This document shows positions 24,020 through 36,500 of a stretch of 64,000 bases of DNA, piece by piece. Within the stretch, counting starts at the first letter, position 1; the number at the start of each line of letters is the position of its first letter. The stretch covers positions 685,911 to 749,910 of the forward strand of contig SSNP01000017.1 of NCBI GenBank assembly GCA_006937955.1, read 5' to 3'. Source of the DNA: Pachypanchax playfairii. Taxonomy: Eukaryota; Chordata; Actinopteri; Cyprinodontiformes; Aplocheilidae. The notes below the pieces were generated by a model. The model saw only the letters and a list, made by a program, of their open reading frames with translations. It made no database searches and was not told the origin of the DNA. The translations under genes were made by a program, and so were the position numbers.

Positions 24020-24488
24020 TAGATGTATTTAAGGATGTGGACGCGGCTCGCCGTCAATGCGCATGATACTGCGGTTCCACTACACTACGGCACGCTCCAA
24101 CTCACCTTGAATCGGCGCACGGCCGCTCCGCTGTCATTCGGATGCGGGGCCTTTACTGAGAACCAATACACGCCCCAAAGCCTCAATCAGCAACCAATCC
24201 AATGACAGAAGAGGCGGACCTGTGGCTGCATTCTCACACTTGGTTTCACTATGCGCTCGTAAAAACGGCTCCGTCTACTACAAACGCGGCGGTGCAGGTG
24301 CTCTGTCTCTTCGGGAGAGGATGCGGATGGAAGGACGGGGGAGGGAAGGGATGAAGGGAAACGCCACGAGGAATGAAAATCAGATATGAAAAGGGGCTTT
24401 TGTGAGAGTCCGTGAGGTGCAAGGTCGAATATGAGAGATTGGTTGAACGGGGCACTTTGCGTGGTAATAGCTGGTCGGCAATAGTACT
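24020..24488 (+). promoter_or_regulatory. igsf9b: igsf9b promoter and 5' leader (candidate)
   Basis: A CpG-richer stretch immediately upstream of the igsf9b start codon. Three CCAAT boxes lie at 24163-24167, 24194-24198 and 24199-24203, about 300 bp before the ATG. TGTATTTAAGG at 24024 is a weak TATA-like match further up. The placement fits a CCAAT-driven promoter; the start site is not determinable. Confidence 0.45.
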
Positions 24489-24552
24489 ATGATTTGGTAT
24501 GTGGCCACTCTGATAGCAAGTGTATTCAGCACCAGAGGAACGGCCGCTCAAG
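24489..24552 (+). CDS. igsf9b: igsf9b exon 1 (signal peptide)
   Basis: Encodes MIWYVATLIASVFSTRGTA then AQ and the first base of Gly22, nearly identical to the mammalian IGSF9B leader (MIWYVAT...STRG). Ends CTCAAG before GTGAGT, phase 1, matching the acceptor at 38597. The ATG has A at -3. The exon is too short to stand out as an open reading frame. Confidence 0.92.
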
Positions 24553-27500
24553 GTGAGTTGAAGTGCAATATATCTTGTGCCGCTCGTAGCGTGTGATTTC
24601 TGCTGTGTGCGCCTGGTGCTGCCTTTTTTTTTTGTCAGCGCATGACATTTTTGCATGTTAGGTCATATGAACTATGAGGCAGTTTTATCCTAACAAATGG
24701 CTGCTTATCTGTGATATGTCACGTGAAAGTTCAGCCCGGGGTAAATCATATCAGGTGCTGTCCCGAAATGGCAGCAATTCTACAATTCCTATGAAACAAA
24801 TCCATGTATCCACCATGATTGATCATAACAAAGATAGCCTGAGGATCTATCAGAGGGTTAGGCCGGTGTGTGTGCGTGTGTGGGCGCGCGTGTGTGTGTG
24901 TGAACGTATAGGGAAATTTGTGCATTATATTATAGCCAGCAGTCCCGTTTGAGTTCTCCTGAGAGGGGTGTGACCGTCTCAGCCCTCAAGATGGAAAAGT
25001 AGCTAAATAATGCATCACGTGTCAAATCAAATGCACTCTTGAATTTGATAGAGCTTACTGCCGCATGCACGAGATTGAAATGCAGAATTTCACGCTGCAC
25101 ATGGATGGATGGGGGTCACAGTGATGAGTGCGGTGCACAGAGCACACCCGAGCTGCAGCTCGTCCTGTTCTCATCCAAGAGCTTTATAAAAAAAAGACCA
25201 ACTCCTGCTTCTACAAACTACAAAGTATCCATTTTGTTCGTTTTTCCCCTGATCACTCTCTATTGATCTATGTATTTACTTAACCTTGCTTTTCCACTTG
25301 TGTCCAGATGAGGGAGACATGTGCCAGTCTGTCGCCTGGTAACTGATCCCAATGACCCCACATACCCAGTCAGAACTGGTCTGCTCACAGGTCTGGCTCC
25401 TCCTGTGATGCCAGTCAGAGCCAAGATAAGCACAACACAACAATTTGAGGCAAACCATTAGATTTTTTGAGCTGAGAACACATCTGAGGTGACATATTTT
25501 AAAGCACACTTTCATACAAGCACAGATGAAGCCTCATTGTGTCAATTCAAAGCAGCTTTTTATTGCAATGAAGGAGATTTCAGTCTTACAAACTGAGAAA
25601 GAAAGTCACAAATCACAACTTTATAGCAAGTGAGTGATTTCTCAAAAACATAATATAACGTAAAGGATACAATAAGCAGCTCTAACTGTCCAAGCTAACA
25701 TCCGCTTGCAACATCTTAAAGCCACGATACTAGTATTGATTTGTAAATTCAGTTTTGTCAATAAGGGAAATAACTAAAACAATGTCCTATTATAAAGCTA
25801 CATCCTTGTTCATCCTGAATCTGGCTGGTTAATAAACGAAAAATATCTTTACTTGACAGTAATTTAAGTGTAATAATGATATTAATGATTATAAATGGAG
25901 AATGTCTGGGTTTGGCAGTGTGGATGTTGTGGTTTCACCCTCTTTATTTATGGGTGTTGAAAGTCAGATTTTCGGCTTTCAGCTTGCTTCATAACTAGGA
26001 AGAAAAGTTGGATCAGAGCACCTCAGTTGTGCTGAAGCTTGGCTCCTTTTGCAGGAGTGGGATTTTGCTGCTGGTGCACTTTGCTCTGTCTCGGCCATAA
26101 ACAAAGGATCAGTTAAACTACAAATACATCTCCTTGAAAACAACGTGAATGTTTATCACATTTTCTAAAATGATGCGTAAGAACAAGATTTTATGCATTT
26201 TAGAATTTTCAGTGTATGAAATACTCTGTATGTATACAAAATACTTCTACTCAACAGTATTCCTTCAACACATTCAGATGGGATCTTAAATGGATATTAT
26301 TAGCCAGCTGAGGTTTTTTTTACTGAGCTTGATTCTATACATTACATACATTTATACATTTCTATTACTATTTTTATCCATCTTACTGGTAAAGTGGTGT
26401 CATCTGCAAACATCTTTAATTTATTATTTAAAGTACCTGAAACTTAAAGGGTGAACGATCATGTTTTGTCATAAAATTGGAGTCAATGTTCATTTGTATG
26501 TATTTTTTTTCAATTTGTGAATGTTTGCTTCTTTTGTTATGAACTAATGAGCATTTTCTAGAATACTATTACTCATAGATCAATGGATTAAGATGAATCC
26601 AAAACAGGTCACGACCAACTGTAAACTTATACTAATACCCTGTGATTCTGATGCATGTTAAAGGTGTAGACACATCAGATGTAGTTCTGACTGTTTTCCT
26701 TAAAAAAATAGCTGTTTGTATGTTTGAACTAGAAGTTGAATTTCTTGTTTGTTTGTTTTTAAAGAAAATGTCATGATTAGATGTTTACAGGGTGACTGGG
26801 TTAGTTACATGTGTGTCCATCTTTGAAATCTATATTGTTAGACACATTTGAAGAACCAGAAACAATTGGAGAGGACAGACCTATGCTAAGCAGCTCATTT
26901 CTATCATAATATGATCTTGTAATAATATGAAATCCTTAAAAAATTTCCAGGATTCCATATTATTAGAACTCCCTAAATCGAATCGATCTGTCTTTATGTC
27001 ATTCCCAAACTATTCTGAAAACTCCATCCAGATTTGTTCATTACAGTTTGATTAATCTTGTTTGTACACAAACAAACAGCTAAACCCAGAAAACAAATAC
27101 CAATGAAAGCAGCGTCCTTGGCAGAGGTGCCAAGAAAGATTTCCAGTTTTTTGCAGCACAAACAGCATTTATAGTCGATAACGGGTTGATTCTGGTTACT
27201 GGTAAACTCAGTTCATTTCCAAAACAAAATGCGAAATGAACACGATTGTTGTGGAAGATAAAACAACCATAGCGTGAGTAGATTAATGAATCACTATCTG
27301 TTTAGTTGGGCAGCTGTTATTGTAAAATATCTGCGTACAAAAGCAGTTCATCGTGTGCATGGGACAGTCAGAATGGTAGAGCGTCAGATCAGTGATCCTT
27401 TTTTCACTCAGATGATTGAGACTTCCTGTTTTTGGCAGTATGAAGGACTAAAGCGTGTTCATTTAGTATAAATCCTCATTGGTTGGAAGACACCTACTTA

Positions 27501-30500
27501 AACCCTTTAGCTGTGTGTATGCTAGTGGCTGTCTGCTTATGCTGTTGGGCTAGATCTATATAAAAAAAAACATTCTGTTTTAATTTTCACAATTTAAAGA
27601 GAAAATATTTGCAGTGTAGAACGGGGTCATACGCCCAAACAGCTCTGAGTTAAAAAAAGCAACATTCTACGTCATTTAGTGACTGTTGTGCAACTACTTT
27701 GACGCAAAAATAAAACTTCAATCATCTTTTGGAGTTATGGAAAGAGAAGCAAGCAGATATTCCCGGAGGATTGCTCTGGTATGCAATTTTAAGTGTTACA
27801 GAATCTTTTAACTTTGTATTACAAACCTTTTTGATGTGTTCAGGAGACCGACACACAAAAACCTGGTTCAGGGAGTCCACTGTAACTTATTCACCTCATT
27901 TAACGATGTGCAGGTTTATGCTCAGGTATGAGCAGTCAGTCGTAGTAAATGGACATTCAAAGGCGTTATCTTGAGCCAAGTGGCCGTGGAGGAGACAGCA
28001 TATGGTTTGAGAAACCTGGGGTTAGTTAAACAAAGTCACTGGTGACTTGGCAACCAATCAAGGTGGAGCAGGAGGGACACTGATGGTGATTTAGTTGTAG
28101 TTTAATGCCATTGGCGAGTGTTGAAGCAGTGTTTTTAAATGACTACTTTCAGGCAGAGTCACTGAAGGCAGATCAACTGTTTCTATTAGAAAGCCATGAA
28201 AACACAGCGAATAATCCATTTTAATCTAGTGAAAATACTTCATCTAAGATCTAAAGTGAAATGCTCACATGTTTGATGCTGATGCTTTGTCCTGAATTGT
28301 GCAATTTTTGAAACTTTTTTGAGAAATGTTCTCACATTAATCATCTGCAGTGGATTGAAGTAAAATAAAAGCCCAGATTGATTCTGCAGCATGTCTCGGT
28401 GGACTCAGTGCTTGTGTTCCTTTAAGCAACATTACGTCATTTCTTTGCTCACCTGCCTAGTTTTTAGATACATTCACATTTGCAGGAAGAGCATGCAAAC
28501 TCATGAAACCCATTTTTCCCCTTCTGTGCTCTTCTTTATCATGATCGTGAGAGTAAAGCTTAGTAATAAGCTTAGCAGAGGGGCTGTGCTCAAGCTGTGG
28601 ATGGCAGACTCTCAGCACTGGGCATCTGCCAGCTCTCTTCAGCGGTGCCCCCCCTCCTCTCCCCTCCCCTCCCCTGCCTTCCTCTTCCTCAGCCAGTCCA
28701 GTCCCGGTGGATTCTTCTTTGCAAACAAAGCCTGCAGCATTCTGGGAAAGCCAGTTTTTCAGATTGTGCAGTTCTGCTTGGACAGACTAGCTGTAATCTG
28801 AACACGTGTAGCTGTTTAGTTTATAATAAATACAAGAAAACATTATGTCTTCATATACACATTTAAATGTTAGATTGACATAACATGTTGTTTCAAAAGG
28901 ACATATTTTTGAATGAGTGATGAGTGAAAGTCTCGTACATTTTCCACAAATAAGTCTCTTCTGATTCTATAAACATTCGGAAAATGGCGACAAATGTAAC
29001 AAGGAAATCCAAATTTCTCTAAAACAGCATGAATAAAATCAGACATGCACACAATCAGGATGTCTTTTTAACATTTAAAAAGTAAATAAAAGTATGAAGA
29101 AAAAGAATATTTTAGTATTTTAACAATACTTGGAAAAATATTTGGTGTATATTTCACATTTTTAATCGGAAAAATGTTTTATTCATTGACATGATTTCAT
29201 ATAGATTAAAGTGGTTTAGATTAATGAAACGAGGTGGGAGGAGTGACTGACAGTTGATCATTTTAAATGCAAATATTTCAAAAAGTCTCGACAGGTTGAG
29301 GGTTGCTGGTTTGAATCCATTAAACATATTCCAAAAATTAGCTTTGAACGTTGGGAGAGGTTTTAAAAGTCTTTCCTGTTAGTAATAAAGAGACTTCAAT
29401 CTTCACTTAAGACTTTGAACATATTAAATGTACAGAATCCAAAGGTCCAGGTGTTATTGTTCATGTTAAGCAGTGGTTTTGACTTCTCTGCACCTTTTGT
29501 ATCTTTTTCTATATCTTCATCTCTCTACTAAATGAAACATGTGGAGGATCTGATATTAATATCCAAGCAGCTGGTTTAGCAGTTCTCTGCTGCGCTCGCT
29601 TTTCCACTCATCTGGTTAAATGTGATTTTTTTTTGTTTCTAGATAAACATTCTCATAAGAAGCTGTAATTAGTCGAACTGTCTCAGCGGCGGCAGCAGTG
29701 CGCCTCCTTTTATAATTACAGTAAAACACCTCATCTGCAGCAGTTCGAACTCATCTGAACATCGCTTCCAGCAACATTGAGAATGTCTGAATCAGAGCTG
29801 AAAGGAGGAATTTCCTCAAACTCGCAGTTCTTGTACATCTGGCAGTGCGGCGTCCAGCCGTGTTTGTTTGTTTGCCCTGTGTGTCTTGGCAAGTCAAGTC
29901 CATTTTGCACATCCCTCATTTCTTTTCACTGTACGTGCTGCACATCCAGGCAGGTGTCAGCACATCCATCGCTTCCCTGACTGAGGCTTTGTCAATAAAG
30001 AGGGCAAAATAATGAAGAGATCTGATCTATAACGGGTTGTTCCTGCACTAAAGTCGACACAGCAGACTTTGTTTCAGCCCTAATTGGAAAACAAGTGGGG
30101 AAAATAGGAAAATTATTTAAAGTCACAGTAAAGTGATTATAAATTCAGTTTAGAAAGAGTGTCGATGGGTACACAGAGAACTTACTGAAAAAGTGAAGAA
30201 AAAACAAAAAAGCAGAGCGAGACAGTTTATGCTAATATAAATGTAGAGAATTGGTTGTATTCTGTAGGAATTAAGAGATTTTACTGCTTATATAGAAACA
30301 AATAGGAGTGAGATGGTCACACTGATCAGGAGGTGGGAGGCATTGTGATGACATCCAGGATCGCGAATTTTATATTTTCTAATATCAATATCACTGAAAG
30401 ATCAGTTTTAAACAACCTGAATTATTTAAACTGTCTTTTTTATGAACAGAATATTCTTAAAAAGGCCATTTCACACAAATTTCAGGATTTTGTGATTATT

Positions 30501-33500
30501 TCTTAAGTAATAACCAGTATTTTTAAACATTTTATATCAATTAAACGTTAGGAAACACTGATTAACAGATCTTTCAATCTATTTGCGTCAAGATTCGTCA
30601 GGCTTCGGGCTGTAACTCATTAATATTCATTATTTGAATTTGCTGGACTCAGATTGGCTAACAAACTAGCTTATGAGAGCAAGGCATACTGTTTCCTGCC
30701 CCGCTGCGCATGGCAACAGCAGACGTAGTCTCTTCCGGTTTGATACGTCTTATACGTCTTAAACTGAAAGAGAAGTTGTTGACCTGTTTTCACACCCACT
30801 ATGAAGGCAAGAACACCTGTGGAGCTAAAATATTGAAAAGAAACCTCAGAAAAAACATTTTTTTAAGGGATGGGCCTCTTTAAACTAAACTGTTCACGAA
30901 TGAAACGTCAGTATTTTGAAGGAACCATGTAAGAACTGGTTTTAGCACTTGCTCAGAACCAGCTAGTGGTTAATCTACTGAGTTGATGTGGCTGCCATGT
31001 GATTATTGTCAAATGTATTCTATCACATGTATTCTGTCCATTCAGTTAGAATGCTGGCACTCACCAACAGTCTGTTAAACAACAAGAATTAGACAGGTGT
31101 TGAAAAACCTGTTAGTTCAGGCAACACCAGAACACTTTCACTTTCCCCAAAACCATGAAAGTAGCTCAATGCTGGGTTTCCTCTCAAACTCCAAATATGG
31201 ATCCTACACAAGGGGTTAAAGGTCAGCAGGGACACAGAGCTGCCAATGAGTAACGTGATAAAAACTTAAGCTCCAAATGAGAATTTTCTGTACTTTTTAC
31301 TGTATTCTACTGTAGACAAATACTTCCTCTGGTTTTAACAAAAAAAACCCCAAAACAATAAACTGTTATATTGCAAAATTAGTTCCCTTTTCCACTAGGG
31401 TTGGGTCAACCCCGAATGGGTCGGGTCAGCACGGCCCAGAATGGGATGGTTGTGTTTCCATTTGCAAGGGGTGCGAAAGGTGTGTGATGCCATTTATAAT
31501 CGCCACAAAAGTAGTAAAAAACGTGGACGTGCGCACCGAGTGGGAAACAACAATGGAAGACACCGAGGTATTTTAGTACTTCAGTGTTGACATCTTGAAT
31601 GAAGTAACAAGTAATAACGTGCCATTGTTGCCAGCTGTTTATTTGAGGTTGATCAGGCGCCATTCTGTGACATCACTTCGTATGCACACCGCCAGGCCAG
31701 TCAGTGGCTACTACTATGTAGGTAGGCGTGTGACTGATGTCACTTTACTGGACCAATCAGTCCAAAGGTGGGCGTGTAGGATCGCTTCTGTACGCTTCAG
31801 ACCAAGGCAGAGGTTGTCCTAGACAAAAGTAATAAAAATTCGCTAAAATGGGTCTGAATCTACCCGTTCCAGACCGTGCTAACCCTAGTTGAAAAGTATT
31901 TTAAAATTCCTGAAACTACATTTGGATGTAAACCATAATACTGTGGTCTTTTTCATCTTCATCCAAAAGTGTGGACTGCGTAGTTCCTGGAAATACCTTT
32001 TGTTTTATGGACTGCAGACTGCAGCAGAACGTTTCGCATCAGGAAACGAGTTCATGCAGTCGTTTTGTAGATACCGTGTTCTGATTATTACTAGGAAGGA
32101 AAAAGTGAACTACTCACATTTTTATTTAGAAAATAATCATATGGACCCATTTCCTTCACAGGATGGGTTATTATTCTGTTGTGGATTATTCAGTGCTTGT
32201 TTTCATTTTACAGACCCAGATTAACACAGATACACAGATTTATACACACACACACACACACACTCAGGCCGTTCTCTGATGTGACCTTCAGTACATGCAG
32301 GCTGGCATTCAATTACCGCCCTGTCAGTGGCCCATCCAGCCCAGTGGCTGCATGTCCTTGAGAGTCTCTCTGCAGCCTCAGTCCAGTCTATATTCCGTTA
32401 CATCCTCCACATCAGGAGCACAAAGCGCCGCGCCTTCCCTCGTCCCTATGAAGCCAAAAGTATTTCAACTTTTGATGACACCACAACAAAATCTGTACCT
32501 GCAGTGAGACAGAGATCCTTGTTCATACTCTGAATCAAATCTAAACTTGAGTGAAATATTAGATTTTAGTTTCACTTGGTACAATGTTGTTAGGATAGAA
32601 AAAAAAAATCTTTTAGGGAGCCTGGATCAGAAAATCCAACCACTTCACATCATGAATGTTTCACTGAGCTTCTTCATTTTTCAGAAGTGTTTCGACTAAA
32701 ATGTATTACTGTCGAAACATTATACAGTTTAGCTCTGCCTGGTTATTACACCTAAATTGCTTTAGGAAGGATATTTACAGGAGAAATCTGCAGTCTTTTC
32801 TGAAAATACAGTGTAGACTTGAAGCCAGTGCCTCGTAAAGCTGCAGGTTTTCTGCAGAGACAGTTCTATCAGTTTATAACAGAACTGCAGTAGTTAGTCA
32901 TTAGTCAACAGTTAGGCTGATTTGTTGTTAAAGAAAGCATTTGTCTTAATAGTTTCCATTTATATCTGATTTCGTGTGAGAGAATGTCTCAGTTAGTGAG
33001 TATCAGCTGTTGGCGACTAGTCGAAGACAAAAAAGTTGCAAGAAAACATGAGAATTTTCATTTGAAATCGGTGTGTAACAGGACCGGCCCTGAGCTGCAT
33101 GGTACCCTAGGCGAAAAAGGATTTTGGCACCCACTACTGCCCAGAACAGAAACAACGTAACTCAATAACTAGATTACATTGCAAAAGATATTTATTTATA
33201 TTAAAATGAACAGTAGAGATCATAGATATTTAATTATTACTTATTTTGCTCTTTACATGAGATGAATGGTGTGTCCAACAGTTTGTTGTGGGTAACCTGA
33301 GCCGGGTGAGAATATAACGTGCACAAATCACATCCACACAATCACAACCACTGCAGTAAAATTGAAGTCTTTGCCCTGATTTCATTATTCGTTTACTGAT
33401 ATTAGTTATTCTCTTTGTCGTAGTTTTCAACCAGTTGCTCTAAATCCCTGTGTGCAGCTCTTTGGTGAGAAGCTGGAGACAACAGGCGGGCGGGGCCAAG

Positions 33501-36500
33501 TGTGTCTTTCTGAGAGATGGTTTTATACTCCAGGAGGCGTGTCTTAGAGACGATGTCGGTTACGTAGACATGACCGCTGACGTAGGCATGAACCACAAAT
33601 TTCAAATGCAGTAGCCACCTTTCAACCCTAAGAGGGCAGCACTAAGATGTTTTTAGACCAAAAAGTGTAGAATTTAACAAGTTGTCACAAAAATTTGCAA
33701 AAATTGGCAAATTATGTCTCAATTTGTTCAGTTTTCACAATTTTGCCACAAACCCTCCTAAAGTTCTCATACGTTTCATACTTGCGACTCATGGAAACAA
33801 AGTTGTGAAACATTCAAGCTAATTTCCAGACAACTGCAATGACTCTGTGACGATTCTGACAGAAAATTTGTCATGCAAATCTTTTCAACTTTAAAATTCA
33901 AGAAGCATGAAAGTGAGGTCCGGCAACCCACGACAGGAAATTAATAAACCCTCGAGAAGCGGATCCCCAAAGCCGATATTTGAAATTGGTTCTCTGTGAA
34001 AAGATTCTGCACAATTAATAGATACCTCTTTAGACGACCTCAGTTTGGAGGAATTAGTTCTGACCCGATTGATGTGCTAACGGCTCGTCCAAGACCAAAG
34101 AGGATTTCTGACTTAAACAGCTCTAATCTCAAATATATGACCGCATTTCATGCAAACACTATTTATGAACCTTTACACTGCTTTAGAATTCACATTAAAT
34201 GGTTGTTTACATTGAATATTTAAAGATTAAATTAGAAATAGAGCTAACTTGTTACATAGCAATAGCACTTTAAATTGCGTGTTTAAATCTGGTTGTAATT
34301 TCAAAATGTTAATAGCTGATCATTTGACTTTTTTCATGCACATTTAATATGGTTTTCTTAACTGTTTGCTATATTTTTAAACAGTTAATTTGTGCTTGAA
34401 TGGTTTAATTTCCTGTGATTTTAGCACCAGAACGGTATACAAGAAAGCAGGAAGAAACTTTATCACTCTGTTGCAGTAGTTGGAGTTTAAATGAATAATT
34501 CATGTCTTAATACTTTTGTCTCCTCACACAATAAAGCAGAAACTCTGCCTGCAAAGTGCCTCCTATACCGAACTCGTCTCACCATCAGATTTCATTTTAT
34601 TTCACAGGGACTATTTTTTAAACTGAGAATATGTTGATGAACTTGTAGAAAACTGATACTGTTACAGTGTGTTCATGTATTTATTATGTTGCTTTTCTTT
34701 TACAATTATAAAAGTCTTTAAATATTTCATAAGTTCAGACTAATAGGTTCAGAATGCTTAAAAAAAGCTCAACTTTTACTTTAATTTAAATTCTGACCTC
34801 CAGATTTTGCTGCATGGAAAAATATGTGCTAGCTTAACCTCTTTGTGCTTGAAAGTGTGTTCAGTCGGAGAGATTTAGATTAGACCTCTGACACCCGTGA
34901 TTCCAGGCTGAGCCAAATTACTTTTTTCCGACTCAAGAGGAAAAAAAGTTCAGTTATTAAAGTCAAATGTTTGAACTTTTTTGTGAAAACCCCCCCACAA
35001 CATTTGATTTCAGGGATTTTTGAATAGTAATTAGCAGAATCAATTATTATAGATAATTGTGTAATAAAATGTGCAATCCATAATTAAATCACAATCACTT
35101 GTTTTCACCGCTGCATGTTTAACCAGTGACACGGATCAGGTCTTAACTTCCTGTGCTGTTTGGAGTACAGGTGATTTATCTACCAGGTGAATTGTTACCC
35201 TCCAAGAATTCACGATTGTAGCTGTAAATCTACTAAATGCCGAAGATAGAGTCATAAACGTACCAACAGGATTTATGAGATATTTGATTTATGCAGATCT
35301 TACTCAACAGATTTCCACCTTCTTATGCTTGATGAGTTTCTTGTGTTTAGTTTTCAGTCAGTTGACATTTACAACGCCAAAACAATCGCATGTTTTCAAC
35401 CATCTCGTTACTGTGCTGATACCTTTGTATCTTCATGGGCTGTTTTTTATTTATATATTTTTAAACATAGACTCTTGTGTTGCATTTATGACTTGTTGAG
35501 CACATAAATATTCCCCTTGAATGAGCTACCATAAAACCTACAGGGCCACCGTGTCTCCATTAAGGAAATGAAAAGCAGTGACCAAGCTGGTGCTTATTGT
35601 TGCCTCATGAGAATATCATAAAGGAAGTAGAGAATTATTAGCCCTTCCATATTTATGGTGAGTCTATTCTGTGCCCAAGACATGCTTTATCTGCCACAAG
35701 TATCCAAAAATATTGGAAACTACAAACACGAGCTGTTGAACTTGTGCCACATACAGTCTTGGACTGCAGGGTTTGATCCTGTGCTTCATGTCAAGTGACT
35801 CGACTTACTAAAACTAAACAATCTGCCCAGTGTGTTTCAGTTTGCTCTTTCTGGTCTTCTGGATTATGTTAAAGGTCCTGTAGTATCCTACTATTTTACA
35901 GCTTTCAGCATCTGTGATAGGCATATTATAAAATCTTTGGCACTATATAGTCTTCATTTGTCTTGAAATATGACCTATATTCTCGAGTTATTCTCTGACC
36001 AGGAAGTAAAATGCTCTGTTTACCCTGTAATCCCATGTATACTCCAGCCCCCCCCCAACAAAAACAGTGGTGTTTAGTGTCTTGCTTTTGACTCTCGCAG
36101 CTCGGAGTGTGTTTTTATTTGCACGGGCAGTACGGACATGCCGGGCACTTCCTGGTTTAACATTGTTACATCACTATGTTACAGTTGTTTTTCAGGAGAG
36201 AGTGGAGCAGCTGCTCAGAGTACATGATGCAGGAGGAACACTGAGAAATGTGTAAATTAAGTCAAAAAGCACTCTGTTTTATTTTTTTTTAATAAGGCAA
36301 TAACATCACATGGTTAAAATCTCCAAAAAGTTGATTATGCATGACATGCACATTTGCTTGATCAGAAAGCAGCAGTTATCTTTGAAAGTGGATCTGTTGA
36401 AAGGTCATGAACAGTTAATATGTTACCTGTTGCAAATAGCTTGATATACAGCCTCAGTTTGGAGAAAGTGAGTTTAGTTCTGATTGATAAGCTAACAGCT

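Noticed and set aside
33628..33642. Additional CTCF site (CCCTAAGAGGGCAGC)
   Set aside because: Only the right half fits the consensus; three left positions mismatch.
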